DNA of 16,474 nucleotides from Candidatus Sulfopaludibacter sp. SbA3 (GCA_945900935.1 CAMDKT010000048.1:1-16474); one strand, 5' to 3'. Counted from the first letter of the stretch, positions 1 through 9,025 are shown. Notes: a model not told the origin generated them from the sequence alone. Translations and numbers: made by a program.

Positions 1-227
1 GAGATCAGCATGTTGCTGAACGCCATTCCGGGCGTCTGATAAGCGACGACGGTGCCGTACATGGCCAGGCCGATGGCAATGGCGGTGAGAGTTACAATGC
101 TTGAGCGGCTGTCGTGTTCCTTCTTGTATCCTTCCACGACGAGCAGGAGCGTGCCGGCGATGGTGAGGATAATTTCGGGGAGGAAGCGCAGTAGTTCAGC
201 GGTTTGGGGGAAGAAGTTAGCGTCCAT
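1..227 (-). CDS. nuoN: NADH-quinone oxidoreductase subunit N, N-terminal part (runs off left edge)
   Basis: This is the first 75 codons of NuoN, one of the three antiporter-like proton-pumping subunits of the complex I membrane arm. I translated it by hand. It starts MDANFFPQTAELLRFLPEI and continues into a hydrophobic helix (about residues 17-32), a charged loop containing EGYKKEHD, and a second helix. The position after NuoM is the usual nuoLMN order. The ATG at 225-227 overlaps the nuoM stop (217-219) by 11 nt and has a GAGGTGG ribosome binding site a few bases upstream, which decides the start. The rest lies beyond base 1. Identity rests mainly on synteny plus the hydrophobic pattern, and I consider it near certain. 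Confidence 0.9.
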   Translation of the reverse strand, partial: MDANFFPQTAELLRFLPEIILTIAGTLLLVVEGYKKEHDSRSSIVTLTAIAIGLAMYGTVVAYQTPGMAFSNMLI

Positions 228-1725
228 TGTTGGCCACCTCGGCTACGCGGGCTGGCTGTGTCCGGTCGAGAATTGTTTTGTTCGAAGCGCCGATGGAGGG
301 CAGGAATGTTTGGGCGTAGATGCCCATCCAAATCATGACGGCGATGAGGGGGAGAATACAGGCCCACTCGCGGGCTTTCAGGTCGTGCATGTGGTGGGTG
401 ACTTCTTCCGGCGTTTCGCCGAAGAAGGTGCGTTGATACATCCAGAGCATGTAGCAAGCGGAGAGAATGACGCCGGTGGCGGCGAAGACGGCCCACCAGA
501 TGTTGACCTGGGCAGCGCCTTGCAGGACGAGGTATTCGCCGACGAAGTTGTTTAGCAGCGGCATGCCGATGGAGGCGAGCGTGGTTACCAGGAAGACTGT
601 CGAGAGCCATGGAGCGGGGGTGGCCACGCCGCCGTAGTCCTTGATTTCGAGCGAGTGTTGGCGCTCATAAAGGAAGCCGACGAGCATGAATAATGCCCCG
701 GTGGAAATGCCGTGAGCCAGCATCTGGTAGACAGCGCCGTCGAGGCCCCATTGGTTGCCGGAGAACATGCCCAGAACGACAAAGCCCAAATGGCTGACGG
801 AACTGTAGGCCACTAGCTTCTTCATGTTGGGTTGGACCAAGGCGACCAGGGCTCCGTAGATGATGCCGGTGATGGCTAGGATGATAATCCAGTTCGCGTT
901 TTCTTTGGAGGCATTCGGGTAGAGGGGCAGGCAGAAGCGGAGGATGCCGTACGTTCCCATCTTCAGCATGACGGCGGCCAACATGACAGAGCCTGCCGTG
1001 GGGGCTTCAACGTGAGCATCGGGCAGCCAGGTGTGGAGGGGGAATAGCGGCACTTTGATGGCGAAGGCCAGGAAGAAGGCCAGGAAAAGCAGCGTTTCTT
1101 CGGTGTGGTTGAGCGCGAGTTTGCCGGTCTCCAGCATGAGGAGAATGGCGGGGTAATCGAAGGTGCCAGCTTTGCTGTAGAGGTAAAGAATCGCCGCGAG
1201 CATCAGCACGGAGCCGGCCATGGTGTAGAGGAAGAACTTGACGGCGGCGTAGATGCGGCGTTCGTGGCCCCAGATGCCGATGAGGAAGTACATCGGGACG
1301 AGGCAGACTTCCCAGAAGGCGTAGAAGAGGAAGAGATCGAGTGAGACGAAGACGCCGATCAAGCCGAATTCCAGGAGGAGGAGGAAGGCGTAGAATTCTT
1401 TGATTCGTTTGTCGATGTATTTGAACGAAAGCAGTATGGAAATCGGCGTGAGAAACGTCGAGAGCAGCACGAGCCAGAGGCTGACGCCGTCCATGCCGAC
1501 GTGGTAGCGAATCGCAGGGGTTGTAATCCACGGGGCGTCGGTGACCCAGGTCATTATGGCGGGGCGGTCGAGGGTGGGGCCCACTAAAAGAAGGGACGCG
1601 GCGAATACGGCGAGCGAAAATACGAGCGTGAACATTTTGATCAGGCCGGTATTTCCTTTGGGGAGAGCCAGCGTGATGAGGAAGCCAATGAGCGGGGCGG
1701 CGATGAGGAGATCGAGGAGATTCAT
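217..1725 (-). CDS. nuoM: NADH-quinone oxidoreductase subunit M (complex I antiporter-like subunit)
   Basis: NuoM is a proton-translocating membrane subunit of complex I. The 502-residue length fits the family (about 500). Conserved charged membrane residues are visible: E139 in FWEVCLVPMY (equivalent to E. coli E144), K224 in FAIKVPLFPLHTWLPDAH, and K255 in AVMLKMGTYGILRF. The segment HVEAPTAGSVMLAAVMLKMG is a family hallmark. About 14 hydrophobic helices can be traced. The start ATG at 1723-1725 overlaps the nuoL stop as ATGA, with GGAGGTGG six bases upstream, so translation is probably coupled to nuoL. It overlaps nuoN by 11 nt at its 3' end. Confidence 0.97.
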   Translation of the reverse strand: MNLLDLLIAAPLIGFLITLALPKGNTGLIKMFTLVFSLAVFAASLLLVGPTLDRPAIMTWVTDAPWITTPAIRYHVGMDGVSLWLVLLSTFLTPISILLSFKYIDKRIKEFYAFLLLLEFGLIGVFVSLDLFLFYAFWEVCLVPMYFLIGIWGHERRIYAAVKFFLYTMAGSVLMLAAILYLYSKAGTFDYPAILLMLETGKLALNHTEETLLFLAFFLAFAIKVPLFPLHTWLPDAHVEAPTAGSVMLAAVMLKMGTYGILRFCLPLYPNASKENANWIIILAITGIIYGALVALVQPNMKKLVAYSSVSHLGFVVLGMFSGNQWGLDGAVYQMLAHGISTGALFMLVGFLYERQHSLEIKDYGGVATPAPWLSTVFLVTTLASIGMPLLNNFVGEYLVLQGAAQVNIWWAVFAATGVILSACYMLWMYQRTFFGETPEEVTHHMHDLKAREWACILPLIAVMIWMGIYAQTFLPSIGASNKTILDRTQPARVAEVANNGR

Positions 1726-3587
1726 CGGCCACCTCCGAGCACGGTTAAGGCGCTTAAGATGCCGATGACTCCGATGACGGTCCAGGCGGCGTAGTTGCGA
1801 ATGACGCCGCTTTGCAGGTGGCGGAGCAGGCCGCCGAAGTTCAGCGCGGCTCCGCTGAAGCCGTGGACGAAGCCGTTATCGATGATGCCGACATCGACGA
1901 TTTTCCAGAAAAAATTGCGGGAAGTTCGCTCGATGGGATGCACGATGGCGGCGTCGTAGATTTCATCGACGAAGTATTTGTTGTAGAGGATGTTGTAGAC
2001 GCCGGAGAAGGAATCCTTGATGGTATCGGCCAGGCCGGGTTTGGCGACGTAGACGATGTAGGCGAGGAAGATGCCGATGATGCCGGGGGAACTGCCGAGG
2101 ATCATGTCGGCGAGGGAATGCTCGATGTGGGCAGCGGGGACGATGCCGTGGAAGATGGGTTCCAGGATGTGCGGGATTGGGAAAATATAGCCGCCGATGA
2201 GGGAGAGAATCGCCAGAACGTAGAGCGGGCCGAGCATGCTCCAGGGGGATTCATGGGGATGGGCGTGGCCTTTGTACTCGCCGAAGAAGGTGAGGAAGAT
2301 GGAGCGGAAGACGTAGAAGGCGGTCATGCCGGCGGTGACCCAGGCGGCCCAGTACATCCACATGTGATGGTGATGGGCTGCGCCGAGGATCTCTTCCTTC
2401 GAATACCAGCCGGACATAAAGGGGAAGCCGGCGATGGCGAGGGCGGCGATGAGCAATACGTTAAAGGTGTGGGGGATTTTCTTGCGCAACCCGCCCATGT
2501 GGCGCATGTCCTGTTCGTGATGGCAGGCGTGGATTACCGAGCCTGCGCCGAGGAAGAGGAGCGCCTTGAAAAATGCATGGGTGACGAGGTGGTAGATACC
2601 GGCGGAAAACGCGCCGAGCCCGACGGCGAGGAACATGAAGCCGAGTTGGGAAACGGTGGAGTAGGCGTACACCTTTTTGATGTCGTTCTGGACGAGGCCG
2701 ATGGTGGCGGCCATAACCGCGGTTGCGAGGCCGACGATGGCGACGGTGTCCATGGCGATGGGGGCCTTCATGAATAGGGCGGCGGAACGGGAACACATAT
2801 AAACGCCGGCGGTGACCATGGTTGCGGCATGGATTAAGGCGGAAACGGGCGTGGGGCCTTCCATGGCGTCGGGCAGCCAGACGAAGAGCGGAATCTGCGC
2901 CGATTTACCGGTTGCGCCGACTAGCAGGAGAAGGCAGATTGCAGTGATGATTCCGGCCGATTCCTCAATGGGGAATTGCTGGGCTTTGGCGAAAACGGTG
3001 GGGAAATCGAGGGAGCCGAAAGTGACAACGATTAAGAACATGGCGAGCGAGAAGCCGAAATCGCCGATGCGGTTGACGATGAAGGCTTTCTTGCCGGCGT
3101 CGCTGGCGGATTTCTTGACGAAGTAGAAACCGATTAGGAGATAGGAACAGAGACCGACGCCTTCCCAGCCGACGAAGAGCAGCAGGAAGTTGCCGCCGAG
3201 GACGAGGACCAGCATGAAGAACATGAACAGGTTCAGGTAGGAGAAGAAGCGGTAATAGCCTTCCTCTTCCTTCATGTAGCCGGCGGCGTAGATGTGAATC
3301 AGCGTTCCGATGCCGGTGACGACGCAGAGCATGACGGCGGTGAGCCGGTCAATAGCAAAGTCGACACCGACGTTGAGAGCGCCGCTGGCCATCCAGGTGA
3401 AGTAGTGCTCGACGTAGCGCTCCTCCATGGGCATGAGGGCCATGAGGGTTTTGACAACCCAGAGAAAGGACAGGAGGACGCTGCCGATGGCGACCGTGTT
3501 TTGGACGGATCTGCTGGTGCGACGCCCGGTAAAACCGTTAATGGCGGCGCCGGCCAGCGGGAGGAGAGGAATAAGCCAGAGTTGCAT
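1722..3587 (-). CDS. nuoL: NADH-quinone oxidoreductase subunit L (complex I antiporter-like subunit with lateral helix)
   Basis: NuoL is the distal antiporter-like pump of complex I and carries the long lateral helix along the membrane arm. Length is 621 residues (E. coli 613). Key residues are in place: E142 in GWEGVGLCSYLLIGFYF, K228 in GATGKSAQIPLFVWLPDAM, H253 in SALIHAATMVTAGVYM, H337 and K341 in THAFFKALLFL, and K397 in GWYSKEEI. They match E. coli E144, K229, H254, H338, K342 and K399. The C-terminal third has the charged amphipathic stretch and final anchor helix expected of the lateral helix. A run of four histidines follows the SKEEILGAA loop (residues 405-408). The gene begins 6 nt after nuoK with no clear ribosome binding site. 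Confidence 0.97.
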   Translation of the reverse strand: MQLWLIPLLPLAGAAINGFTGRRTSRSVQNTVAIGSVLLSFLWVVKTLMALMPMEERYVEHYFTWMASGALNVGVDFAIDRLTAVMLCVVTGIGTLIHIYAAGYMKEEEGYYRFFSYLNLFMFFMLVLVLGGNFLLLFVGWEGVGLCSYLLIGFYFVKKSASDAGKKAFIVNRIGDFGFSLAMFLIVVTFGSLDFPTVFAKAQQFPIEESAGIITAICLLLLVGATGKSAQIPLFVWLPDAMEGPTPVSALIHAATMVTAGVYMCSRSAALFMKAPIAMDTVAIVGLATAVMAATIGLVQNDIKKVYAYSTVSQLGFMFLAVGLGAFSAGIYHLVTHAFFKALLFLGAGSVIHACHHEQDMRHMGGLRKKIPHTFNVLLIAALAIAGFPFMSGWYSKEEILGAAHHHHMWMYWAAWVTAGMTAFYVFRSIFLTFFGEYKGHAHPHESPWSMLGPLYVLAILSLIGGYIFPIPHILEPIFHGIVPAAHIEHSLADMILGSSPGIIGIFLAYIVYVAKPGLADTIKDSFSGVYNILYNKYFVDEIYDAAIVHPIERTSRNFFWKIVDVGIIDNGFVHGFSGAALNFGGLLRHLQSGVIRNYAAWTVIGVIGILSALTVLGGGR

Positions 3588-3593
3588 CGTGCG

Positions 3594-3938
3594 TTAGTTT
3601 TTCAGGGAGTCGAAGTCGTCGATTTGGAGCGTCGCGCTGGTGCGGAAGACCATCAGGATGATGGCGAGGCCGACGGCTGCTTCAGCGGCCGCCACCACCA
3701 TAACGAAGAAGGAAAAGATCTGCCCGTCGACTCGTCCGAAGTGATTGGAGAAGGCGACGAAGGTGAGATTAACGGCGTTGAGCATGAGCTCAATGGCCAT
3801 GAAAATGGTGATGACGTTGCGGCGGAAGAGGAAGGTCGCGACGCCGATGGTGAAGAGAATGGCGCTGAGAATCAGGTAAGCCGAGAGGGGGACGGAGAGT
3901 TTGAAGAACTCGGGCGGAAAGAGGTCGTAGAGGGACAT
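3594..3938 (-). CDS. nuoK: NADH-quinone oxidoreductase subunit K
   Basis: NuoK is a small three-helix proton-channel subunit of complex I (mitochondrial ND4L). The product is 114 residues, about 14 longer at the N-terminus than the commonest form. Two membrane glutamates essential in E. coli (E36 and E72) are seen as E50 in FMAIELMLNAVNLTF and E86 in VVAAAEAAVGLAIIL. The start ATG overlaps the nuoJ stop by one base (TAATG), which supports this start and the N-terminal extension. It lies in the expected J-K-L order. Confidence 0.96.
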   Translation of the reverse strand: MSLYDLFPPEFFKLSVPLSAYLILSAILFTIGVATFLFRRNVITIFMAIELMLNAVNLTFVAFSNHFGRVDGQIFSFFVMVVAAAEAAVGLAIILMVFRTSATLQIDDFDSLKN

Positions 3939-4438
3939 TACTCCATCTCCTTGTTGGCGAGGCGGTAAGCGCCGGCGATGGCGATGAGGATGAGAATTGA
4001 AGTGACTTCGAAGGGCAGGAGGTAGCGGGTGAAGAGTTCCCAGCCGACTTCGTAGGGGCCGCCTTTGGTGAATGCGCCGAACTTGACGGGCTTCATGGCG
4101 GAGGTGGCGTTGGTGATGACCCAGGCGGAGATTGCCAGGAGAATTACGAGGAGCGGGAAGCCGAGAAAATGGGCGGTGCCGGCCTTTTTGGTCATCTTCT
4201 CAGCGCCTGCGTTCAGCAACATGATGACGAAGATGAACAGCACCATGATGGCCCCGGAGTAGACGACCAATTGCGCGGCGGCGATGAATTCCGCGCCCAG
4301 CAAAACGTATAAGACAGCCAGCGAAACCATCACGCCGATCAGCGACAAGGCGCTGGAAACCGGGTGGCGCTGGAGCGCCATGTTCAATGCGCAAGCCACT
4401 GCGATGAGGGCGAAAGTGAGGAATAGGACGAGATCCAT
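3938..4438 (-). CDS. nuoJ: NADH-quinone oxidoreductase subunit J
   Basis: NuoJ is a membrane subunit of complex I (mitochondrial ND6) whose third helix takes part in coupling. The 166-residue product has five hydrophobic helices. The signature AEFIAAAQLVVYSGAIMVLF (residues 49-68) includes the conserved Glu (E50) and Tyr (Y60) of the pi-bulge helix. A charged loop with AEKMTKKAG follows, as in other NuoJ proteins. The gene starts 15 nt after the nuoH stop, where nuoI is normally found. It is joined to nuoK by a one-base TAATG overlap. Confidence 0.96.
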   Translation of the reverse strand: MDLVLFLTFALIAVACALNMALQRHPVSSALSLIGVMVSLAVLYVLLGAEFIAAAQLVVYSGAIMVLFIFVIMLLNAGAEKMTKKAGTAHFLGFPLLVILLAISAWVITNATSAMKPVKFGAFTKGGPYEVGWELFTRYLLPFEVTSILILIAIAGAYRLANKEME

Positions 4439-4453
4439 TTATTGATATTCCCT

Positions 4454-5638
4454 CTATTTGCTAAATAACGTAACGAAAAAGGCCGTCAGCACCAGGTTGG
4501 CCAGCGCCACCGGGAACAGGAACAGCCAGGCGATTTTCATGAGTTGGTCATAACGGAAGCGCGGCAAAGTGGCGCGCACCCAGATGAAGAAGAAGAGCAG
4601 GAATCCGACTTTGGCGAAGAACCAGAAGAGGGAGTTCAGGATGGGTCCGGCCGCTGGAGCGAGGAACACCAGGGCGATGGCGGCGAAGATGACGCCGAAG
4701 ACGAAGAATGACTTTCGATCGGTGGGGCGGATGGGGTGTGAGGAGTGGTAGAAGAGGACCGCGGCGGCGAGGCCGAAGAGGAAAGTGGGGACGAATGTTG
4801 CGATGGCCGGGGGGACGATGGGGTGCCAGCCGCCAAGGAATAGGGCCGTGGCGACGGAGCAGACGATGATCATGTTGCAGTATTCGGCCATGAAGAAAGC
4901 CGCGAATTTCATGGACGAATATTCGCTGTGGAATCCGGCGACGAGTTCATTTTCGGCTTCGGGCAAGTCGAATGGGATGCGGTTGGTTTCGGCGAAGGCG
5001 CAGATCATGTAGACGATGAAACCGACGAGTTGAAAGCCGGTGAAGAGGTTCCAGTTGGGGATGATGCCGAAGACGAATCCGGCCTGGGTGTCGACGACTT
5101 CGCGGAGGTTCAACGAGTTCGACATGAGCAGCGGGGCGACGAGGGCGAGGGCCATGGGGAGTTCGTAGCTGATCATCTGCGCGGAACTGCGCATTGCGCC
5201 CAGGAGCGAGTATTTATTGTTGGAACTCCAGCCGGCGAGGGCGATGCCGTAGACGCCCATGCCGGCGAGTCCGAGAATCCAGAGGAGGCCGATGTTGATG
5301 TCGGCCAAGCCGAGATTCGTTTTGACGCCGAAGATTTCGACTATGGGGCCAAAGGGGATGACGGCGATGGCGGATACGGAGAACATGAGGCCGAGCCAGG
5401 GGGCGGCCCAATAGAAGAAATGGTTGACGCCGCTGGGAATGAAATCTTCTTTGGTGAGCAGTTTGACGGCGTCGGCGATGGGCTGCAGGAGGCCGTGGGG
5501 TCCGACGAAATAGGGACCGACGCGAAGCTGAACGTGGGCGATCACTTTCCGCTCCAGCCAGACGATGTAGGCGAGCGTCGCCAGCAGCAGCGGGGCGATG
5601 ATCAGGATTTTAATGATAGATACGAGGAGGTAGTCCAT
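4454..5638 (-). CDS. nuoH: NADH-quinone oxidoreductase subunit H
   Basis: NuoH (mitochondrial ND1) anchors the peripheral arm and helps form the quinone tunnel. The product has 394 residues, somewhat longer than the common 320-350. Motifs in order are WLERKVIAHVQLRVGPYFVG (27-46), LQPIADAVKLLTKED (51-65), E159 in SYELPMALAL, and the strongly conserved loop FAETNRIPFDLPEAENELVA (215-234) followed by GFHSEYSSMKFA, which carries the acidic residues of the E-channel. About eight or nine helices are visible. It starts 11 nt after nuoG, with AGGAAGAG overlapping the nuoG stop region as ribosome binding site. No nuoI follows it. Confidence 0.97.
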   Translation of the reverse strand: MDYLLVSIIKILIIAPLLLATLAYIVWLERKVIAHVQLRVGPYFVGPHGLLQPIADAVKLLTKEDFIPSGVNHFFYWAAPWLGLMFSVSAIAVIPFGPIVEIFGVKTNLGLADINIGLLWILGLAGMGVYGIALAGWSSNNKYSLLGAMRSSAQMISYELPMALALVAPLLMSNSLNLREVVDTQAGFVFGIIPNWNLFTGFQLVGFIVYMICAFAETNRIPFDLPEAENELVAGFHSEYSSMKFAAFFMAEYCNMIIVCSVATALFLGGWHPIVPPAIATFVPTFLFGLAAAVLFYHSSHPIRPTDRKSFFVFGVIFAAIALVFLAPAAGPILNSLFWFFAKVGFLLFFFIWVRATLPRFRYDQLMKIAWLFLFPVALANLVLTAFFVTLFSK

Positions 5639-5649
5639 TTGGTCTCTTC

Positions 5650-7710
5650 CTAGCGGTAAAGCCCGCCGGGAGCTTCCATTACGTCGTTGAGGATTTTCGA
5701 GTATTTTGTGAGCGAACCGGTGGTGAAGAGCGTGTCGCGGGAGGACTGGATGAGCTCAGGCAACACGGTGGAGGGGACGCGGCCATTGACGGGCATGGTT
5801 TGCGCCGCGCCGCCGGTGACGATGACGGGCAAGGGGACGTTATATCCGCGGACTGTTTTTTGAATTTCGGCGAAGACGGCGTCGGCGTCTACTTTGCCGA
5901 GGTTCACGCCCATGGCGCGGGCGATGAGGCCGATGATGGTGAGATCGGTTTTCGATCCGACGGTTTCGACGGCCTTTTTCAAGCGCTGGACTTGGCCGCA
6001 GACGTTGGTGACCGTGCCGTTCTTTTCGTAGGCGGAGGCGGCGGGGAGAACGACGTCGGCGCGCTGAGCGGTTTCGGTGAGGAACATGTCGTGGACGACG
6101 ACGAATGCTTTTTCACTGGCGAATTTATGGCGTTTCAGGGGGTTCGCGCCGACGACCCAGAGGAGGTCCATATCGGTTGCGGCCATCATTTCCGGAAGCG
6201 TTAGTCCGGGTGTGCCTTCGGCGGCGTGGTAGCCGGGACCGAGGTCAGGAAGGAGGCCCATGTCCATTGCGCCGCGGGAGTTGGCGTAGTCCACCAGGCA
6301 GATGTATTTTACGGGAATGCCGAGCGATTCGGTGAAGGCGACGAGGTTTCGAACGCCCTCGCCTTTGACGGCGTCGCCGAAGAGGACGAGGAGTTCCGGT
6401 TCGGTTGCCAGCTTTTCGCGCATCGAATGCAGGCCGGTGAGCCAATCGGTTTCCGTGTTGCGAACGGAGGATTTGGCGATTTTGTCTTCGCGGACGACGC
6501 CGGTGGTGGCGACGTAGACGGCGGCGTTGTGGTGGCGATAGTTGGCTCGAATTTGATTGGCCAGGAAGGGCTGTTGTTGGGAGAGATCCGCGCCGATGAT
6601 TAAGACGGCTTTGGCGTTGTAGCAGTCATCGGCGGTGCCGAGGGTGGCTGATTTGCCGCTGAGAGAATCGAGGAGAGTGACGACGTCGCCGGAGCGGTGA
6701 TGGTCGATATTGTTGGTGTGGAGCGTTGTACGGGCGAATTTTTGGAGGAGGTAGGCCTCTTCGTTGGAGATACGGGTGGAACCGATGACGCCCGCTTTCC
6801 CTCCTGCCTTGAACTTCTCAACAACGGCTTGCAGGGCGCGGGACCAACTGACTTCTTCGAGCTTTCCGTTCACGCGCATGAGCGGCGTTTGAAGGCGTTC
6901 CGTATGGTGATTGAAATCGAAGGCGTAGCGGCCTTTGACGCAGAGGAATTCGCCGTTGATGCCGGAGCGGTCGCGGTTGTTACCACGGACGATTTCGTTG
7001 GTCCGGACGCCGAGGGTGGTCTTGCAACCGTTTGAGCAGTGGGTGCAGATGGTGCCGGTGTGTTCCATTTCCCAGGGCCGCGTTTTGTAGCGGTAAGCGC
7101 CGGAGGTCAGCGCGCCGACGGGGCAGATATCAATACATGCGCCGCATTCGTCGCATTCCAGATGATCGCCGTGGGAGGGCGCGATTTCGGAATTGATTCC
7201 GCGGTTGACGACGCCCAGGGCGCCGACGCCCATGCCTTCGCCGCAGACGCGGACGCAGCGGTAGCAGAGAATGCAGCGGGGACCGTCGTAGAACACCACG
7301 GGGCTCCACTGCTTTTCGGGAACGTGGACCTTTTCTTCGGTGTAGCGGGATTCGCCAACGCCGTATTTGAAGACCATGTCCTGCAGTTCGCACTCGCCGC
7401 CCTTGTCGCAGACCGGGCAATCGAGCGGATGGTTTGTGAGCAGGAATTCGAGGGTAGTTTTGCGCGCCTTGACGACGGCGGGCGCTTCGGTCCGAACCAC
7501 CATGCCTTCGGCCACCGGGACCACGCAGGCGGCCATCAATTTCGGTGCCTTTTCAATCTCCACCAGACACATGCGGCAGGCCGCTTGGAGCGCCATGCCT
7601 TCGTAGTAGCAGAATGCCGGAATCTCAATGCCGGCCAGCTTGGCGGCGTCGATCAATAACATTCCCGGCGGCGCTTCCACCGCGATTTCGTTGATCGTTA
7701 ACTTAACCAT
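5650..7710 (-). CDS. nuoG: NADH-quinone oxidoreductase subunit G (iron-sulfur/molybdopterin-like)
   Basis: NuoG is the largest peripheral-arm subunit and passes electrons from NuoF toward the membrane. Cluster ligands are visible: [2Fe-2S] N1b at C34, C45, C48 and C62; the His-ligated N5 at H94, C98, C101 and C107; N4 from the ferredoxin-like set C146, C149, C152, C156, C186, C189, C192 and C196 together with the domain fold; and the extra N7 set C222, C225, C229 and C257. A molybdopterin-oxidoreductase-like domain without evident cofactor ligands fills the rest. The length of 686 is close to the short alphaproteobacterial and mitochondrial form and well under E. coli (about 900). The start follows TAAGGAGTTT, in which the nuoF stop TAA is embedded. 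Confidence 0.96.
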   Translation of the reverse strand: MVKLTINEIAVEAPPGMLLIDAAKLAGIEIPAFCYYEGMALQAACRMCLVEIEKAPKLMAACVVPVAEGMVVRTEAPAVVKARKTTLEFLLTNHPLDCPVCDKGGECELQDMVFKYGVGESRYTEEKVHVPEKQWSPVVFYDGPRCILCYRCVRVCGEGMGVGALGVVNRGINSEIAPSHGDHLECDECGACIDICPVGALTSGAYRYKTRPWEMEHTGTICTHCSNGCKTTLGVRTNEIVRGNNRDRSGINGEFLCVKGRYAFDFNHHTERLQTPLMRVNGKLEEVSWSRALQAVVEKFKAGGKAGVIGSTRISNEEAYLLQKFARTTLHTNNIDHHRSGDVVTLLDSLSGKSATLGTADDCYNAKAVLIIGADLSQQQPFLANQIRANYRHHNAAVYVATTGVVREDKIAKSSVRNTETDWLTGLHSMREKLATEPELLVLFGDAVKGEGVRNLVAFTESLGIPVKYICLVDYANSRGAMDMGLLPDLGPGYHAAEGTPGLTLPEMMAATDMDLLWVVGANPLKRHKFASEKAFVVVHDMFLTETAQRADVVLPAASAYEKNGTVTNVCGQVQRLKKAVETVGSKTDLTIIGLIARAMGVNLGKVDADAVFAEIQKTVRGYNVPLPVIVTGGAAQTMPVNGRVPSTVLPELIQSSRDTLFTTGSLTKYSKILNDVMEAPGGLYR

Positions 7711-7717
7711 AAACTCC

Positions 7718-9025
7718 TTACGCTACCTGAACCAGTTCGCTGGAAGCGAAGGGATTTTTTGCCACGTAGGCTTCAAATTCCGGACGGAATTTTTCGACGA
7801 TAGAGATCGTCGGCATGGCGGCGGCGTCGCCGAGCGGGCAGAAGGTCCGGCCGAGCATGTTTTTCGCCAAATCACCGATGAGGTCGATGTCGCGCGTTGC
7901 GCCGTTGCCGTCGACAATCCGGGCCAGCATTTTTTGCAGCCACGTCGTGCCTTCGCGGCACGGAATGCACCAGCCGCAGCTTTCGTGTTTGTAGAACCGC
8001 ATGATGCGGAGGGCGACTTTCACCATGTCGGTGTCTTCGTCCATGACCATCATGCCGCCGGACCCGAGCATGGTGCCGGCTTTGGCCATGGAGTCGTAAT
8101 CCATGGCGATGTCGCATTCGTCGGCCCTTAGCAGGGGGCACGATGAGCCGCCCGGGATGAGCGCTTTCATCTTCTTGCCGCCGCGCATGCCGCCGCCGAT
8201 TTCGTTGATGAAGTACATCATATTCATGCCGAGGGGCACTTCATAAACGCCGGGTTTGTTGACGTGGCCGGCGAGGCAAACCATTCGCGTGCCGCCGTTT
8301 TTCGGCGTACCGAGATCGGCGAACCATTTGCCGCCGTTGCGGAGGATGTCGGGCACGGCGCAGAACGTTTCGACGTTGTTCAAAACGGTCGGGGCCTGGA
8401 ACGCGCCGCTGACGGCGGGGAAGGGGGGCCTAATGCGGGGCACGCCGCGTTTGCCTTCCAGCGATTCGAGCAAAGCGGACTCTTCGCCGCACTCGTAAGC
8501 GCCTGCGCCGATCTGCGTGTAGAGGTCAAAATCAAAGCCGGTTCCGGCGATATTTTTGCCCATGTAGCCGCGTTGATAGGCTTCCTTCAAAACGGCGTCG
8601 ATGTGGTCAACCAGATAGCGGTATTCGCCGCGGATGTAGATCCAGCCCTTTGAAGCGCCGACGGCTTTGGCGGCGATGAGAATTCCTTCGATCAACAGGT
8701 AGGGATCGTGCTCCATGAGGAGGCGGTCCTTGCAGGTTCCGGGCTCGGATTCGTCCGCGTTAACGACGACATATTTCGGCGCGTCGGTATTGCGGGGGAC
8801 GAAGCCCCACTTCATGCCGGTGGGGAATCCTGCGCCGCCGCGACCGCGCAGGGAGGATGATTTGACTTCGTTGATGACCTCGTCGCAGCTCATCGCCATG
8901 GCCTTTTTGAAGCCTTCGAAGCCGCCGGTGGCCAGATAGGTATCCAGCTTCCAGGAGTTCTCCATGCCGAAGCGTTTCGAGACGACCTTCGTTTCCAGGG
9001 GGCTGGGCGCGTTATAGAGTTTCAC
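7718..9025 (-). CDS. nuoF: NADH-quinone oxidoreductase subunit F (NADH/FMN-binding)
   Basis: NuoF is the electron entry point of complex I: it binds NADH and FMN and holds the [4Fe-4S] cluster N3. The product has 435 residues, typical of the family. The glycine-rich FMN/NADH site is LRGRGGAGFPTGMKW (59-73), followed by NADESEPGTCKDR (89-101) and GAGAYECGEESALLESLEG (173-191). N3 ligands are C350, C353 and C356 in SCGWCIPCREGT and C396 in FCPLGDA. The start ATG overlaps the nuoE stop as ATGA. The window also encodes NuoE and NuoG, so the whole NADH-dehydrogenase module (E, F, G) is local. This is a true NADH-using complex and not the truncated 11-subunit form. Confidence 0.98.
   Translation of the reverse strand: MKLYNAPSPLETKVVSKRFGMENSWKLDTYLATGGFEGFKKAMAMSCDEVINEVKSSSLRGRGGAGFPTGMKWGFVPRNTDAPKYVVVNADESEPGTCKDRLLMEHDPYLLIEGILIAAKAVGASKGWIYIRGEYRYLVDHIDAVLKEAYQRGYMGKNIAGTGFDFDLYTQIGAGAYECGEESALLESLEGKRGVPRIRPPFPAVSGAFQAPTVLNNVETFCAVPDILRNGGKWFADLGTPKNGGTRMVCLAGHVNKPGVYEVPLGMNMMYFINEIGGGMRGGKKMKALIPGGSSCPLLRADECDIAMDYDSMAKAGTMLGSGGMMVMDEDTDMVKVALRIMRFYKHESCGWCIPCREGTTWLQKMLARIVDGNGATRDIDLIGDLAKNMLGRTFCPLGDAAAMPTISIVEKFRPEFEAYVAKNPFASSELVQVA

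Noticed and set aside
1812..2777. Long plus-strand frame of 321 codons opposite nuoL
   Set aside because: Extremely rich in Asp, Glu and Gly with no domain pattern; it is the antisense shadow of the well-supported nuoL gene.
4928..5653. Plus-strand frame of 241 codons opposite nuoH
   Set aside because: Low-complexity acidic composition and full overlap with conserved NuoH motifs mark it as a shadow.
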